From Dongia_B soli (GTDB lineage Bacteria; Pseudomonadota; Alphaproteobacteria; Dongiales; Dongiaceae), in the NCBI RefSeq assembly GCF_034044715.1, contig NZ_JAXCLW010000002.1, forward strand, positions 1,167,366-1,231,365: DNA of 64,000 nucleotides. Reading direction: 5' to 3'. A program made the translations under genes and the position numbers. Below the pieces are notes generated by a model. That model did no database searches, was not told the origin of the DNA, and saw nothing but the letters and a program-made list of their open reading frames with translations. Within the stretch, counting starts at the first letter, position 1, and each line of letters starts with the position of its first letter. This document shows, piece after piece, positions 27,780 to 35,987 of the stretch.

Positions 27780-28649
27780 TCACGGCCGCAGGCCTAGAAG
27801 CGATTTTACGCTTATCGTAGCTGGCGGTTGGCCATATTGCCGATCGGCATAATGTCGGAGACCTGCGCCGATCTCAGCCGGAAAGCGTGCCGGAAGACGA
27901 TCGTTCAGAGCCCATCTCACCGAAATGAAAGACATTCTCAGGATCGAAAAAGTAACGTCGGTTTCCGCGATGTCGCCGCATATTTGTTTATCGTGCGTTG
28001 CTTCGTCGGTATAGGAACGCGTGAACGAGATAAGAAAATACTGAGGCCGTCGGGGCGTGATATGTGGGTTTAATGGCAGCGGCGCCATCGCGAGGTTGTC
28101 CAGGCCGCTGCCATTGAACTGCACTGCATCCGAAAATACGGGGCCATTGCATGGCCCTTGCGGCGCATAGCCTATAAACCAGGCCACCGGATCCGTGATC
28201 GCGCCAAGCGCAGCGGCAACACCCTTGCCTACTGCAGCCGCAATCCCTTCGCCTGCTAAACTGCTTCCGCCCGAGAGTGCCGCAATCGCGGCCGTTGCGA
28301 TTGCGCCGAGAAGCTTGAGTTCTATCTCATCCTGCTGCTTCCTGGTGAGGCTCGTCAACTCAGCATCGCTTATGTTTGTAGCGGTATAGACAACGTGAAC
28401 GCTGCTTCCCGGATCAATTTCTAGGGGCCCAATATCCCAATCGTTGTCCATGTTCGCTTTGTTGTTTGGGCGGACTGCGTTAGCAGGAGTGGAATGAGCA
28501 GAAGGACCGAGACCCGGGAAAGTGCCCGTCCCGTGCCCACGATCTACTTGATCCACGAAGACACTGAATGTCACCAGATCAGTATCGGGTATTTTTCCTC
28601 GATTATTCTTGACGTGGATTTGATCCAGTTTGAAAACATAAAAACCCAT
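27780..28649 (-). CDS. Hypothetical protein, partner of the beta-helix repeat protein
   Basis: 289 aa, no family recognised and no signal peptide. The N-terminal ~100 residues look like a beta-sandwich (FYVFKLDQIHVKNNRGKIPDTD… VDQVDRG) and the middle has a small-residue helical stretch (AATAAIAALSGGSSLAGEGIAAAVGKGVAAALGAI is one such run, residues about 115-150) that could be membrane-active. The C-terminal ~60 residues differ in composition and may have been joined by rearrangement. GGGAG precedes ATG 28649. It lies 82 bp downstream of the repeat protein, probably in the same transcript. Confidence 0.6.
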   Translation of the reverse strand: MGFYVFKLDQIHVKNNRGKIPDTDLVTFSVFVDQVDRGHGTGTFPGLGPSAHSTPANAVRPNNKANMDNDWDIGPLEIDPGSSVHVVYTATNISDAELTSLTRKQQDEIELKLLGAIATAAIAALSGGSSLAGEGIAAAVGKGVAAALGAITDPVAWFIGYAPQGPCNGPVFSDAVQFNGSGLDNLAMAPLPLNPHITPRRPQYFLISFTRSYTDEATHDKQICGDIAETDVTFSILRMSFISVRWALNDRLPARFPAEIGAGLRHYADRQYGQPPATISVKSLLGLRP

Positions 28650-28731
28650 CTCGTCACTCCCACTAAGCGGACACCAAGGGAGATCGCTCCATCACATGCG
28701 GAGAGATTCCGGGTGCGCAACGCAAAGAGCA

Positions 28732-29526
28732 TCAACGAAGTGAGATTAATATCGGTATTACTCCGAGGCCGTCTTTCAGCGGTCGTAAAGCCTTACCGAT
28801 CACAGCGCCGAACGCCTTCAACGGATCGGTCGCTTTCATCGCATGACCAGGAGTTGGAGAGGTAGTCAATAGGTCTCCCGTTTCTATGGCCGAAAGGGTG
28901 GCATCGGCTTTGCAATAAACCTTTCCCAACAAACCTATCGGGAGCCTGTTCGTGGCGCCTTCCTGCTTGTCCAATATGATTCCTGGCCTGTAGTTCCCAG
29001 CACCGCAAACCACGCCGGCAACCCGTTTGTCATAGGCTTGCTTGCTCTGAAGCAACGTGCCCTCCTCAGCCAGTACGACTACCGTTCCAGGGTCAAGCTC
29101 CTCTCTTACGTCAAACTCCTCGGCACAGTCGGCGTTAATCAAACGAATGTCCCCAGTGACTTCAACGTCGCCCTTAAAATATCCGGCGAGCCTCCCGCCT
29201 TCACCGTAGACGCCTATGCCTGTTTGGGTAGTCCCGAAAATGCCCGCACCGCTCTCACAGAAGCCGCGCACGCCAACTCCGGCCTTACTCTCGCCGGCTA
29301 CGCCCCATCCGGGTTCGCAGTATCCGCGTACGCCAACCTGGTTCTTGCTGTCCCCGCTCACGCCCCAGCCATCGTCGCAAACACCGCGCACACCCACCTG
29401 CTTCTTGCTTTCGCCCGAGATCGCCCAACCATCTTGGGCCGTTCCGACGATGCCCACATTTGCACCGTCCCCCCGAACCGCCGGGATATTAAGGGTTGTT
29501 GAATTTCCCACTACTGGATTTGCCAT
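28732..29526 (-). CDS. Repeat protein with tail-fibre-like beta-helix and G2-type C-terminal domain
   Basis: 264 aa. Residues about 20-105 hold four to five repeats of ~19 residues with the pattern GVRGxCxxGWGVxGESKxxV, typical of trimeric beta-helix/tail-spike stalks. The C-terminal ~130 residues (VAGVVCGAG, PIGLLGKVYCKADA, GDLLTTSPTPGHAMKA, FGAVIGKAL) resemble the G2/IMC-type domain at the end of some tail fibres. No signal peptide. ATG 29526 has GGGAG seven bases upstream; the longer frame to 29577 lacks one. Role unknown: a surface or phage-like fibre is inferred from the fold only. Confidence 0.65.
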   Translation of the reverse strand: MANPVVGNSTTLNIPAVRGDGANVGIVGTAQDGWAISGESKKQVGVRGVCDDGWGVSGDSKNQVGVRGYCEPGWGVAGESKAGVGVRGFCESGAGIFGTTQTGIGVYGEGGRLAGYFKGDVEVTGDIRLINADCAEEFDVREELDPGTVVVLAEEGTLLQSKQAYDKRVAGVVCGAGNYRPGIILDKQEGATNRLPIGLLGKVYCKADATLSAIETGDLLTTSPTPGHAMKATDPLKAFGAVIGKALRPLKDGLGVIPILISLR

Positions 29527-29756
29527 TTGCCGTCTCCCACTCGTCGTTCGGAACAACGAATTCACGCAGCCAGGCAATGTCGATTTCGATCATCGATCGT
29601 TCTTTTGGAGCACGATTGTGCAGTTTGCGCTCGTATTGCGCCGAACGCAAGTCTCGACGGGCTTGCCGCCAGGGTGTCTTCCGTAGGGGACGGGACATCA
29701 GCGAAATGAGAGATGAGCATCAGACGTTTCGCCGCCAGGACGCCCTCGCCTCCTTC

Positions 29757-30020
29757 ATTCATCTGGCGATGAACTTTCCATCGTCATCCAGGATGAACGA
29801 GACCTCGCCGGCCCGGAGCGGGGCTGCCAGCTCCTTAAGCGTCCTGCCTGGGACACGGATATGTGGCAAGGCGCCGCGCAGTACCTGTTGCATGAACATT
29901 CCAAAGATCCGCTTGTCGCGCTTCGCGAATGCCGGCGACGCATCGTGACGCCCGTCTTCGCATGCTCCCGGAGCGAGGCGTCTTTCAGATGCGCTTTCAG
30001 GAAGATGAGCGCCATCCAGG
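29757..30020 (-). pseudogene. Degenerate gene of unknown family
   Basis: On the minus strand HRLFAWMALIFLKAHLKDASLREH (read to about residue 20) is followed, in another frame, by FAKRDKRIFGMFMQQVL, GALPHIRVPGRTLKELA and AGEVSFILDDDGKFIAR then stop at 29757. The two halves look like one protein split by a frameshift near 29950. No family recognised. The C-terminal part recurs at 27648-27740. Confidence 0.4.
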
Positions 30021-30138
30021 CGAACAGACGGTGCGATACTTCCGCCTTAAGATACCTTGAAGATACGGAAAAGAGCGCTCCTGTCTGCCTAACGGAAGTT
30101 GGCGGACAGAAGTTTTTTATGGCGCCTGACGATGCGCT

Positions 30139-30294
30139 TTAGCCAAAGCTGGTTTTGGCGGCGACGTCGAGGCGCGGCAGCTGCGCGCTCAACAGCTGAC
30201 CGGAGCTGGTGTAGTTGAAGGTCCAGACGCGGGTCTGGCCTTTGGTCGAATAGCGCAGCAAGCAGTTCTCTGCGGGCGCGAAGGAGGAAGTCAT
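30139..30294 (-). pseudogene. RHS/YD-repeat fragment
   Basis: A 51-codon frame reads CLLRYSTKGQTRVWTFNYTS and SGQLLSAQLPRLDVAAKT, which resembles the RHS/YD repeat pattern (W.Y.Y...GQL.S...P.....). It is far too short for a functional RHS protein and likely a relic. AGGAGG does precede the ATG, which may be chance. Confidence 0.35.
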
Positions 30295-30358
30295 GTCCAA
30301 GCTCTTCACACCCGTGAAAATAGGTCCCTAACGAAATCGCCCACGAAACGACCAAGAC

Positions 30359-30601
30359 TTGGAATTGATCTCGAACTTCAGACGCTTCGCAAAAGTCCAG
30401 GCAGCGGATGCACCGGCCACGGAGATAGAGGCACCGGAGCTTGAGCCCACCTGGCATGACATAGCCCAATCGCTTGAAGCTGGTCTCGGCCAAGCGACAT
30501 ATTCCGGCTGGATTATGGAGCTCACTTATCTCGGTGTAGATAGCGACCCGTTGCGATTGCTTGCACCACCACGCTTCATCGCCAAGTGGGAAGCGGGGTG
30601 A
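30359..30601 (+). pseudogene. DnaA N-terminal-like domain fragment
   Basis: 80 codons ending TWHDIAQSLEAGLGQATYSGWI and LRLLAPPRFIAKWEAG. This matches the W…L…Y..W…P.L……L..P..F...W pattern of the DnaA N-terminal protein-interaction domain, also used in plasmid/phage replication proteins. No ATPase part follows. No good ribosome site. Probably a remnant; call is tentative. Confidence 0.3.
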
Positions 30602-30632
30602 CGCCATCGCCGGCTATCTCGGCAAAGCAGCT

Positions 30633-30664
30633 AAAAAACGCCCCGCGCAGTGGAACGCGGGGCG
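30633..30664 (-). terminator. Rho-independent terminator for the CHRD gene
   Basis: On the minus strand a 9-bp GC stem (CGCCCCGCG/CGCGGGGCG) with an 8-base loop is followed by six T. It lies about 175 bp after the CHRD stop. Confidence 0.85.
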
Positions 30665-30838
30665 AGGTGGGAGGGAGGCGAGGTGAGGTCGTAATTGGTT
30701 TCCAACATCCGGTCATTTAAGTCACAGGGCGGATAAGGTCCCAACTATTTATGCTTACAAGGCTTCGATACGGCTGCCCTGGCTTAGCGTCATCGTCGCT
30801 CAACCAGCAACCGCGCGGGCCACGGTCGCAGGCCGCTA

Positions 30839-31261
30839 CTACTTCGACATCTGGCCGCGGATTTCTCCGCCCGGGTTTTTCTCGGTATGGATATTGACGT
30901 AGACGCTCCCGGCCGCAAAGTCGGCGATCTCAGCATCGGTAAGCTTGGCCATACCGTTGATCGGACTGCCAAGCGGCGCCATTATCGGGATGAGCACCGC
31001 TGCGTTCTTGCCCACAGCAGCGGGGCCATGAAAATGTCCCGCCGTTGCCGGACCCGACAGACCCGTGTACTCCACCTTATAACTCAGCATCTTGAGATCG
31101 GTGTCAATCATGGCCGTGGCGGTTCCGGTGCCTGCGGTCTTGTTTGGCGGCACTTCGGCAGCACTGCTGAGAGTCGCATGGTAGGTAACGGTTTCAGCCC
31201 CCGCCGCAGCGGGCATCAACAAGGTGACAAATGCGGTTAGGCCGAGAGCGGAGCGAAACAT
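30839..31261 (-). CDS. CHRD-domain exported protein
   Basis: 140 aa: Sec signal (about 1-22, ending AGA), then one CHRD domain, with VTYHATLSSAAEVPP, GHFHGPA, and the C-terminal YVNIHTEKNPGGEIRGQM signature. CHRD domains occur in extracytoplasmic proteins; the activity is unknown. ATG 31261 has GGGAG eight bases upstream; the GTG at 31267 is poorly placed. It appears to be a single-gene unit ending at the terminator at 30633. Confidence 0.88.
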   Translation of the reverse strand: MFRSALGLTAFVTLLMPAAAGAETVTYHATLSSAAEVPPNKTAGTGTATAMIDTDLKMLSYKVEYTGLSGPATAGHFHGPAAVGKNAAVLIPIMAPLGSPINGMAKLTDAEIADFAAGSVYVNIHTEKNPGGEIRGQMSK

Positions 31262-31559
31262 CAGCACATCTCCCTCAAGAAGAAGCCGTGTTAATTATGG
31301 ACCTCGTCAAAAAAGCAAAGATCCTGGAGATGTGTCCAAAAGTCTTTTTTAGATACAGCGCGATTGTCCAGAGGCAACGACGGCGCAGTCGACACCTTTC
31401 CTTGCTTAGATTATATTACGCCGTTCAGATTGCGCATCAGTAAGTGGGTATGTGTCCGTTCATCACATGCATGATGCTTGAGTACTCGTGAACGGCTGAA
31501 ACTGCTTAGCCGGCGCTGATCAGCGATGCGCGGGCACCGTCCATCTATGGTTCTTGGTT
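31262..31559. other. Intergenic region between the catabolic operon end and CHRD gene
   Basis: About 300 bp; must carry the CHRD promoter. No gene, no clear terminator for the operon seen. Confidence 0.35.
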
Positions 31560-32738
31560 CTACCTGGCGGTCGGGGTCGAATACAAGACACGGTTCGACA
31601 AGCGAATTTCCAAGTCCTGGCTATAACTGTCGACGGCATCGAGATCGATCTGTATTCCGAGCCCCGGACCCTCGGACAATGAAATAAAGCCATCTTGTCC
31701 AGCAAACAGATGATTTCGGCTAATCTTCCAGGAAAGTGATGAGTCGTTGAACGGGTACTCACAGAGATCCGATCCTGCATGGCCCGCAAGCGCATGCAAG
31801 CAAGCGCTGAGCGCCAAGTGCGAGGTGTAAGTGTGGTTGATAATCTTTACTCCATCGGCCCCAACTTGCTCTGAAATTTCATGAGCAGGAGCAATTCCAC
31901 CGAGATGGCCACAGTCAATTTGAAGGACTCCGACCCTACTCTCCTTGAGAAATTTCAAAGCACTGTGGACATCATGTAGATGTTCCCCTGCCGCGACGCG
32001 GCTCGATCCCATCAATGTAGTAAAGTCCGAATATGCATCTGTTGCAGCCGGATGAAATGGCTCTTCGATCCATTCAATGTTGGCTTCGTCGATAATAGAT
32101 CGATATCGTAGCGCGCTCGAAGCGTTGTTCTTCCAAATTTGTCCCGTATCCAGAAACAGCCGCCCATCTGGCCCAAGTGCCTCTCGAGCTGCCACCAGGT
32201 GTTCGCGGTCGCCTTTCAAATTCCCTTCACCAAATCGACCCCAGCCGACTTTGACCGCATGAAAACCCCGGGAGCTCATTTCAGCCACGCGAGCGTGGGT
32301 TTCTTCTGCGGTCTCTCCAAAAGGCGCTACGACATAAGGCAGCCTGCGATGTACGGTCTTGATACCGAGAAGGCTGTAGACCGGTTCATCCAGGCTTTTT
32401 CCAACCACATCCCAGAGCGCCATCTCAACGCCGGAAAAGGCGTGGGGTGCTTGAAGCAAATGGCCAGTTGAGCTTCGTGCAAGATCAATGAGTCGATAAA
32501 TATCCGAGGGATCTTGAATCTTTTGACCTAGGAGTGCCGCATTGATCGGCCGACAAGTCTCATGTGATTGCGGCATTATGAATGATGCCAGTGAAACAAA
32601 CGGTGCCGCTTCGCATTCTCCCCATCCTTCGCACTGACCAGCTCGTACGCGAACAAGAAGGGTGTCTCTAACAATTTTGTATGCCGGATCCGACTCCGGC
32701 ATTTGCAGAAAAAAGAGATCAACCGAGTCAATTTTCAC
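31560..32738 (-). CDS. Mandelate racemase/muconate lactonizing enzyme-family protein 2
   Basis: Enolase-superfamily enzyme, 392 aa, with capping domain and (beta/alpha) barrel. Magnesium ligands are in place: D197 (FLDTGQ), E225 (WIEEPF), E252 (AAGEH). The C-terminal base H302 is in IINHTYTSH. At the KxK position it has K163-V-G165, so one usual base is replaced by glycine, which should narrow the chemistry. Likely an acid-sugar or hydroxy-acid dehydratase. Its start overlaps the GMC gene stop (ATGA). Last gene of the operon that starts at 41007. Confidence 0.87.
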   Translation of the reverse strand: MKIDSVDLFFLQMPESDPAYKIVRDTLLVRVRAGQCEGWGECEAAPFVSLASFIMPQSHETCRPINAALLGQKIQDPSDIYRLIDLARSSTGHLLQAPHAFSGVEMALWDVVGKSLDEPVYSLLGIKTVHRRLPYVVAPFGETAEETHARVAEMSSRGFHAVKVGWGRFGEGNLKGDREHLVAAREALGPDGRLFLDTGQIWKNNASSALRYRSIIDEANIEWIEEPFHPAATDAYSDFTTLMGSSRVAAGEHLHDVHSALKFLKESRVGVLQIDCGHLGGIAPAHEISEQVGADGVKIINHTYTSHLALSACLHALAGHAGSDLCEYPFNDSSLSWKISRNHLFAGQDGFISLSEGPGLGIQIDLDAVDSYSQDLEIRLSNRVLYSTPTAR

Positions 32739-34348
32739 TTTGGGTCCTTCGATCCAAGATCAGCAAGGATGAAGTCCGCGCCGCGCTCCCCAATCATCAT
32801 TGACGGCGCGTTGGTATTGCCGCTGACCAGATGAGGCATGATGGATGCATCAACCACACGCAGACCATCGATCCCACGAACCTGAAGCTTATTATCCACG
32901 ACAGCCATAGGATCCTCGCCCATTTTGCAGGTTCCAACCGGATGAAAGATCGTAACGCTGTCGCGACGCAAGAAAGCCTCCCAGTCGGCATCGGTTTCCG
33001 CCTGTGGTCCTGGGGACAGCTCCTCGACAACATGTCGGGCCATGGGTTGTGCAGCAAAAATTTTCCGAATGTAGCGGCATCCCGCCGTGAGAACCGTCAC
33101 ATCTGATTGATCGTCGAGCAATCGACTGTAGATCAGAGGGGCATCTCGCCAGTCAGCGCTGCGCAACTCAATGCGTCCTCGGCTTTTAGGACGACTGACG
33201 TTTGGGATTGCCGTGACAACGGGCTCATCAAGCACGATGAGTTCGTCCGGGGTGAGTTTGTAGCCGATGGGCGTGAAATGTAGCTGCAGATCCGGATCCC
33301 GGAGATCGGCGCTCGATTTCACAAATGCCATCGCTTGGGCGCCTGGCGCTGTGCCGGGCCCCTTCCCCCTCAACAGCCAATTCAAACCATGGAGTGCCGA
33401 CCGAAATATTCCTTTTTCCGAATTGTAGGTTGGCTGATCAACCTTATAAGTTAGATAGACGCCAACGTGGTCTTGCAAGTTGCGTCCCACACCGGGCAAG
33501 TGATGACTGATCGAAATACGACCCGCCAGCTCGGCCCCGTCTCCAATTCCGGAGAGCATCAAGAGTTGTGGCGATGCGATTGCCCCGGCGCTCAAAATAA
33601 CTTCTCGTCGTGCACGGATTTTCTGGGCTGACCCGTCCGGCCGGAAGACCTCGACCCCGCAAGCCCGGCGCCCTTCCAAAACGATCCTTCCCACCCTCAC
33701 CTTGGTTCGGATCTCCAGATTGCTGCGGGATTGGATGGGCCTCAGGTAAGCGTCGGCTGCACTGTGGCGTCTTCCGAAAATCTGGTTTGCCTGAACTAAA
33801 CCAGCACCTTCCTGGGTTTTACCATTAAAATCTGGATTTCGCGGCAACCCTGTTGCAATAGCCGCATCGACAAATTTGTAAGCGAGAGGATGGCAGCTTC
33901 GAAGATGCGATGTCCGCAGTGGGCCGTCACCGCCACGGAACTCATTTCCCCCGGCCTCGTTGGTTTCGCTGCGTTTGAAATAGGGCAACACATCCGTATA
34001 AGACCATCCTGTGTTGCCAAGCGCGGCCCAGCTATCGTAGTCGCTGGCCTGACCTCGCATATAGACAAGGCCGCAGATGGAACTGCTGCCACCAAGCACC
34101 TTTCCCCTCGGCCAGATGTCCTTTCTGTCATTTCGAGTGGGATCCGGCTCCGTCAAGTATCGCCAATCATATTTCGGATTGCCAATCCCGTAGAGATCGG
34201 TTGCAGCAGGCATTTTGATGACAGGAGACCGGTCGCTTCCCCCGGCCTCCAATAAAAGGACCGAGAGCCGAGGATTCGCAGAAAGTCGATTCGCCACGAC
34301 GCAGCCTGCCGAACCCGCTCCAATAACGATAAAATCGAATTCTTCCAT
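32735..34348 (-). CDS. GMC-family FAD oxidoreductase
   Basis: About 537 aa, choline/alcohol dehydrogenase type. N-terminal FAD site VIGAGSAGCVVANRL, GMC signature GKVLGGSSSICGLVYMRG and second signature SAGAIASPQLLMLSGIG are present, as is the C-terminal active-site histidine in FHPVGTCKMG. It oxidises an alcohol to aldehyde or ketone with FAD. ATG 34348 is preferred as the typical family start; a GTG at 34366 is possible. It lies 98 bp from the aldolase upstream and overlaps the next gene by four bases. Confidence 0.9.
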   Translation of the reverse strand: MEEFDFIVIGAGSAGCVVANRLSANPRLSVLLLEAGGSDRSPVIKMPAATDLYGIGNPKYDWRYLTEPDPTRNDRKDIWPRGKVLGGSSSICGLVYMRGQASDYDSWAALGNTGWSYTDVLPYFKRSETNEAGGNEFRGGDGPLRTSHLRSCHPLAYKFVDAAIATGLPRNPDFNGKTQEGAGLVQANQIFGRRHSAADAYLRPIQSRSNLEIRTKVRVGRIVLEGRRACGVEVFRPDGSAQKIRARREVILSAGAIASPQLLMLSGIGDGAELAGRISISHHLPGVGRNLQDHVGVYLTYKVDQPTYNSEKGIFRSALHGLNWLLRGKGPGTAPGAQAMAFVKSSADLRDPDLQLHFTPIGYKLTPDELIVLDEPVVTAIPNVSRPKSRGRIELRSADWRDAPLIYSRLLDDQSDVTVLTAGCRYIRKIFAAQPMARHVVEELSPGPQAETDADWEAFLRRDSVTIFHPVGTCKMGEDPMAVVDNKLQVRGIDGLRVVDASIMPHLVSGNTNAPSMMIGERGADFILADLGSKDPK

Positions 34349-34446
34349 TGCCGCTAGGCGAGCCACTTGTTCGCTAAAATGAGATGTTGTTTAACCGCCC
34401 ACGGGCCGCTACAGGCATCACGCCACCGCCTGTGGATTGCGACTGA

Positions 34447-35199
34447 TCACTCGACTGTTCCCAGCAATTGCAATCCTGCGGCCAAACCGTCCCGCAGGGC
34501 GGTGAGGTCGTCCGTCATCGCCATGAAGTCGATATTCAAACCCCGGGCAAACTCCAGGTCCTGCGCACTGGCAATCGGCATCGCCCATGGCTTTTCATTG
34601 GCGCGGGCTGCCAAAGCTATTCTTTTGATATCGTCATGATCACGGCCATCCGCCATGTATTCACCTCGCCCCCGAGCGAGCGATAAGTCGTTGGGGCCAA
34701 TGAAGAGACCATCGACGGTATCAAGGGCAGCGATTTTTTCAACTTCCTCCAATGCCTGTACCGTTTCGATCATCGCCCAACATTTGATGCGCCGGTTTTC
34801 GGCCTCAACAAACTGCCGCGGCGCAGGCATGTAATTGACCGTCTTGCCACCGCCAAAGCCCCGCGTACCTAGCGGCGGAAACTTCGCGAAAGCCGTCGCC
34901 GCCTTGGCGTGCTTAAGGCTCTCGATTTGCGGGAGGATGACACCGTCGCTGCCGAAATCCAGCGCATGCTGGATCGGAACGCGCTCGGCGCTGTCGACCC
35001 GGGTGTAGACGGTTAGGCCTAAAGCTTTGGCAATGGTGACGCTTCGCGCCGCCGTTGATGGCTCGAAGGTCCCGTGCTCCATGTCGATTATGACGGTCCC
35101 ATAGCCAAGAATAGCTGCAATCTCACATGCATTCTCGTTTGGTGTCATAAGCCAAAAGGCGAGTTCTGTATGGCGACCTGCCAAACGAATAACAGTCAT
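34447..35199 (-). CDS. HpcH/HpaI-family aldolase 1
   Basis: 250 aa class II pyruvate-type aldolase. The family blocks are VIIDMEHGT, DGVILPQIES, FPPLGTRGFGGG, AMIETVQALEEV (metal-binding glutamate) and VDGLFIGPNDLSLARG. It should cleave a 2-keto-3-deoxy acid or 4-hydroxy-2-oxo acid to pyruvate (or a relative) and an aldehyde. The start 35199 is fixed by the ATGA overlap with the SDR stop. A second, divergent copy of the family lies at 42001. Confidence 0.9.
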   Translation of the reverse strand: MTVIRLAGRHTELAFWLMTPNENACEIAAILGYGTVIIDMEHGTFEPSTAARSVTIAKALGLTVYTRVDSAERVPIQHALDFGSDGVILPQIESLKHAKAATAFAKFPPLGTRGFGGGKTVNYMPAPRQFVEAENRRIKCWAMIETVQALEEVEKIAALDTVDGLFIGPNDLSLARGRGEYMADGRDHDDIKRIALAARANEKPWAMPIASAQDLEFARGLNIDFMAMTDDLTALRDGLAAGLQLLGTVE

Positions 35200-35987
35200 G
35201 CATCTGCTCCAAAGGGACCTGCCATCGCGCCACCATCGACTGGATAGAGCCCACCAGTCAAATAGCTTGCAGCGGGGGAACAAAGAAACATCACCAAGTT
35301 GGCGACATCCTCAACCTGGGCAAAGCGCCCCATCGGAATCGCGGCCTTCCAGTTTGCCGAGTCTTGGGGTGTAGCAACTGTGCGAAACATATCGGTTTCA
35401 ACGACATGCGGAAGAATGGCGTTGATGCGGATGTTATCCCTTGCATGGTCCAGCGCCAGAACCTTTGTCAAACCAATGACGCCGAACTTGCTCGCACAGT
35501 AGACCGCTCGCCGCTGGAAGCCGGTGATGCCTGCTGTCGATGAAATCTGGATAATCGAACCGCCGCCACCTCTGGCTTGCGCATGCATGATAAACCGCTT
35601 CGAGAGCCATAGGACGCTGTTGACATTCAGCTCCATCAATTCGTTGGTGCGATCAGCGCTGATATCGTTTGTTTCGACACCCCAAGATCGTCCGGCATTA
35701 TTGACGAGGATGTCGATTCGCGGATGCGCGGCCAAGGCTTGGTCAAAGAGTTTCTCGGCAACGCCCGGAAGGGCCAAGTCACCTCCGATGCGGGTAGCTG
35801 TGACGCCAAGCCGAGCTATTTTCTCAGCCACGTTGCTAAGCCGCTCAAGGTCGAGATCGTGCAATATGACATTCGCGCCGAGCTTCGCGAATTCGAAGGC
35901 AATTCCCGCTCCAATTCCGGTGGCCGCGCCGGTGACCAGCGCGACTTTGCCTCGATAGAGGTCGTTGTTGAAGGTTTCACCTATCAT
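35196..35987 (-). CDS. SDR-family oxidoreductase
   Basis: 263 aa classical SDR. TGAATGIGAG cofactor motif near residue 19, NNAG, catalytic S in SSTAG and Y/K in YCASK, and a C-terminal GGLYPVDGG. NAD(P)-dependent; presumably oxidises a hydroxyl of the pathway substrate. Start 35987 makes an ATGA overlap with the enolase-family gene before it; the extension to 36002 is inside that gene. Confidence 0.92.
   Translation of the reverse strand: MIGETFNNDLYRGKVALVTGAATGIGAGIAFEFAKLGANVILHDLDLERLSNVAEKIARLGVTATRIGGDLALPGVAEKLFDQALAAHPRIDILVNNAGRSWGVETNDISADRTNELMELNVNSVLWLSKRFIMHAQARGGGGSIIQISSTAGITGFQRRAVYCASKFGVIGLTKVLALDHARDNIRINAILPHVVETDMFRTVATPQDSANWKAAIPMGRFAQVEDVANLVMFLCSPAASYLTGGLYPVDGGAMAGPFGADA

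Noticed and set aside
30089..30607. 172-codon minus-strand frame
   Set aside because: Its sequence has no domain features, and the RHS-like and DnaA-like readings in other frames are more protein-like.
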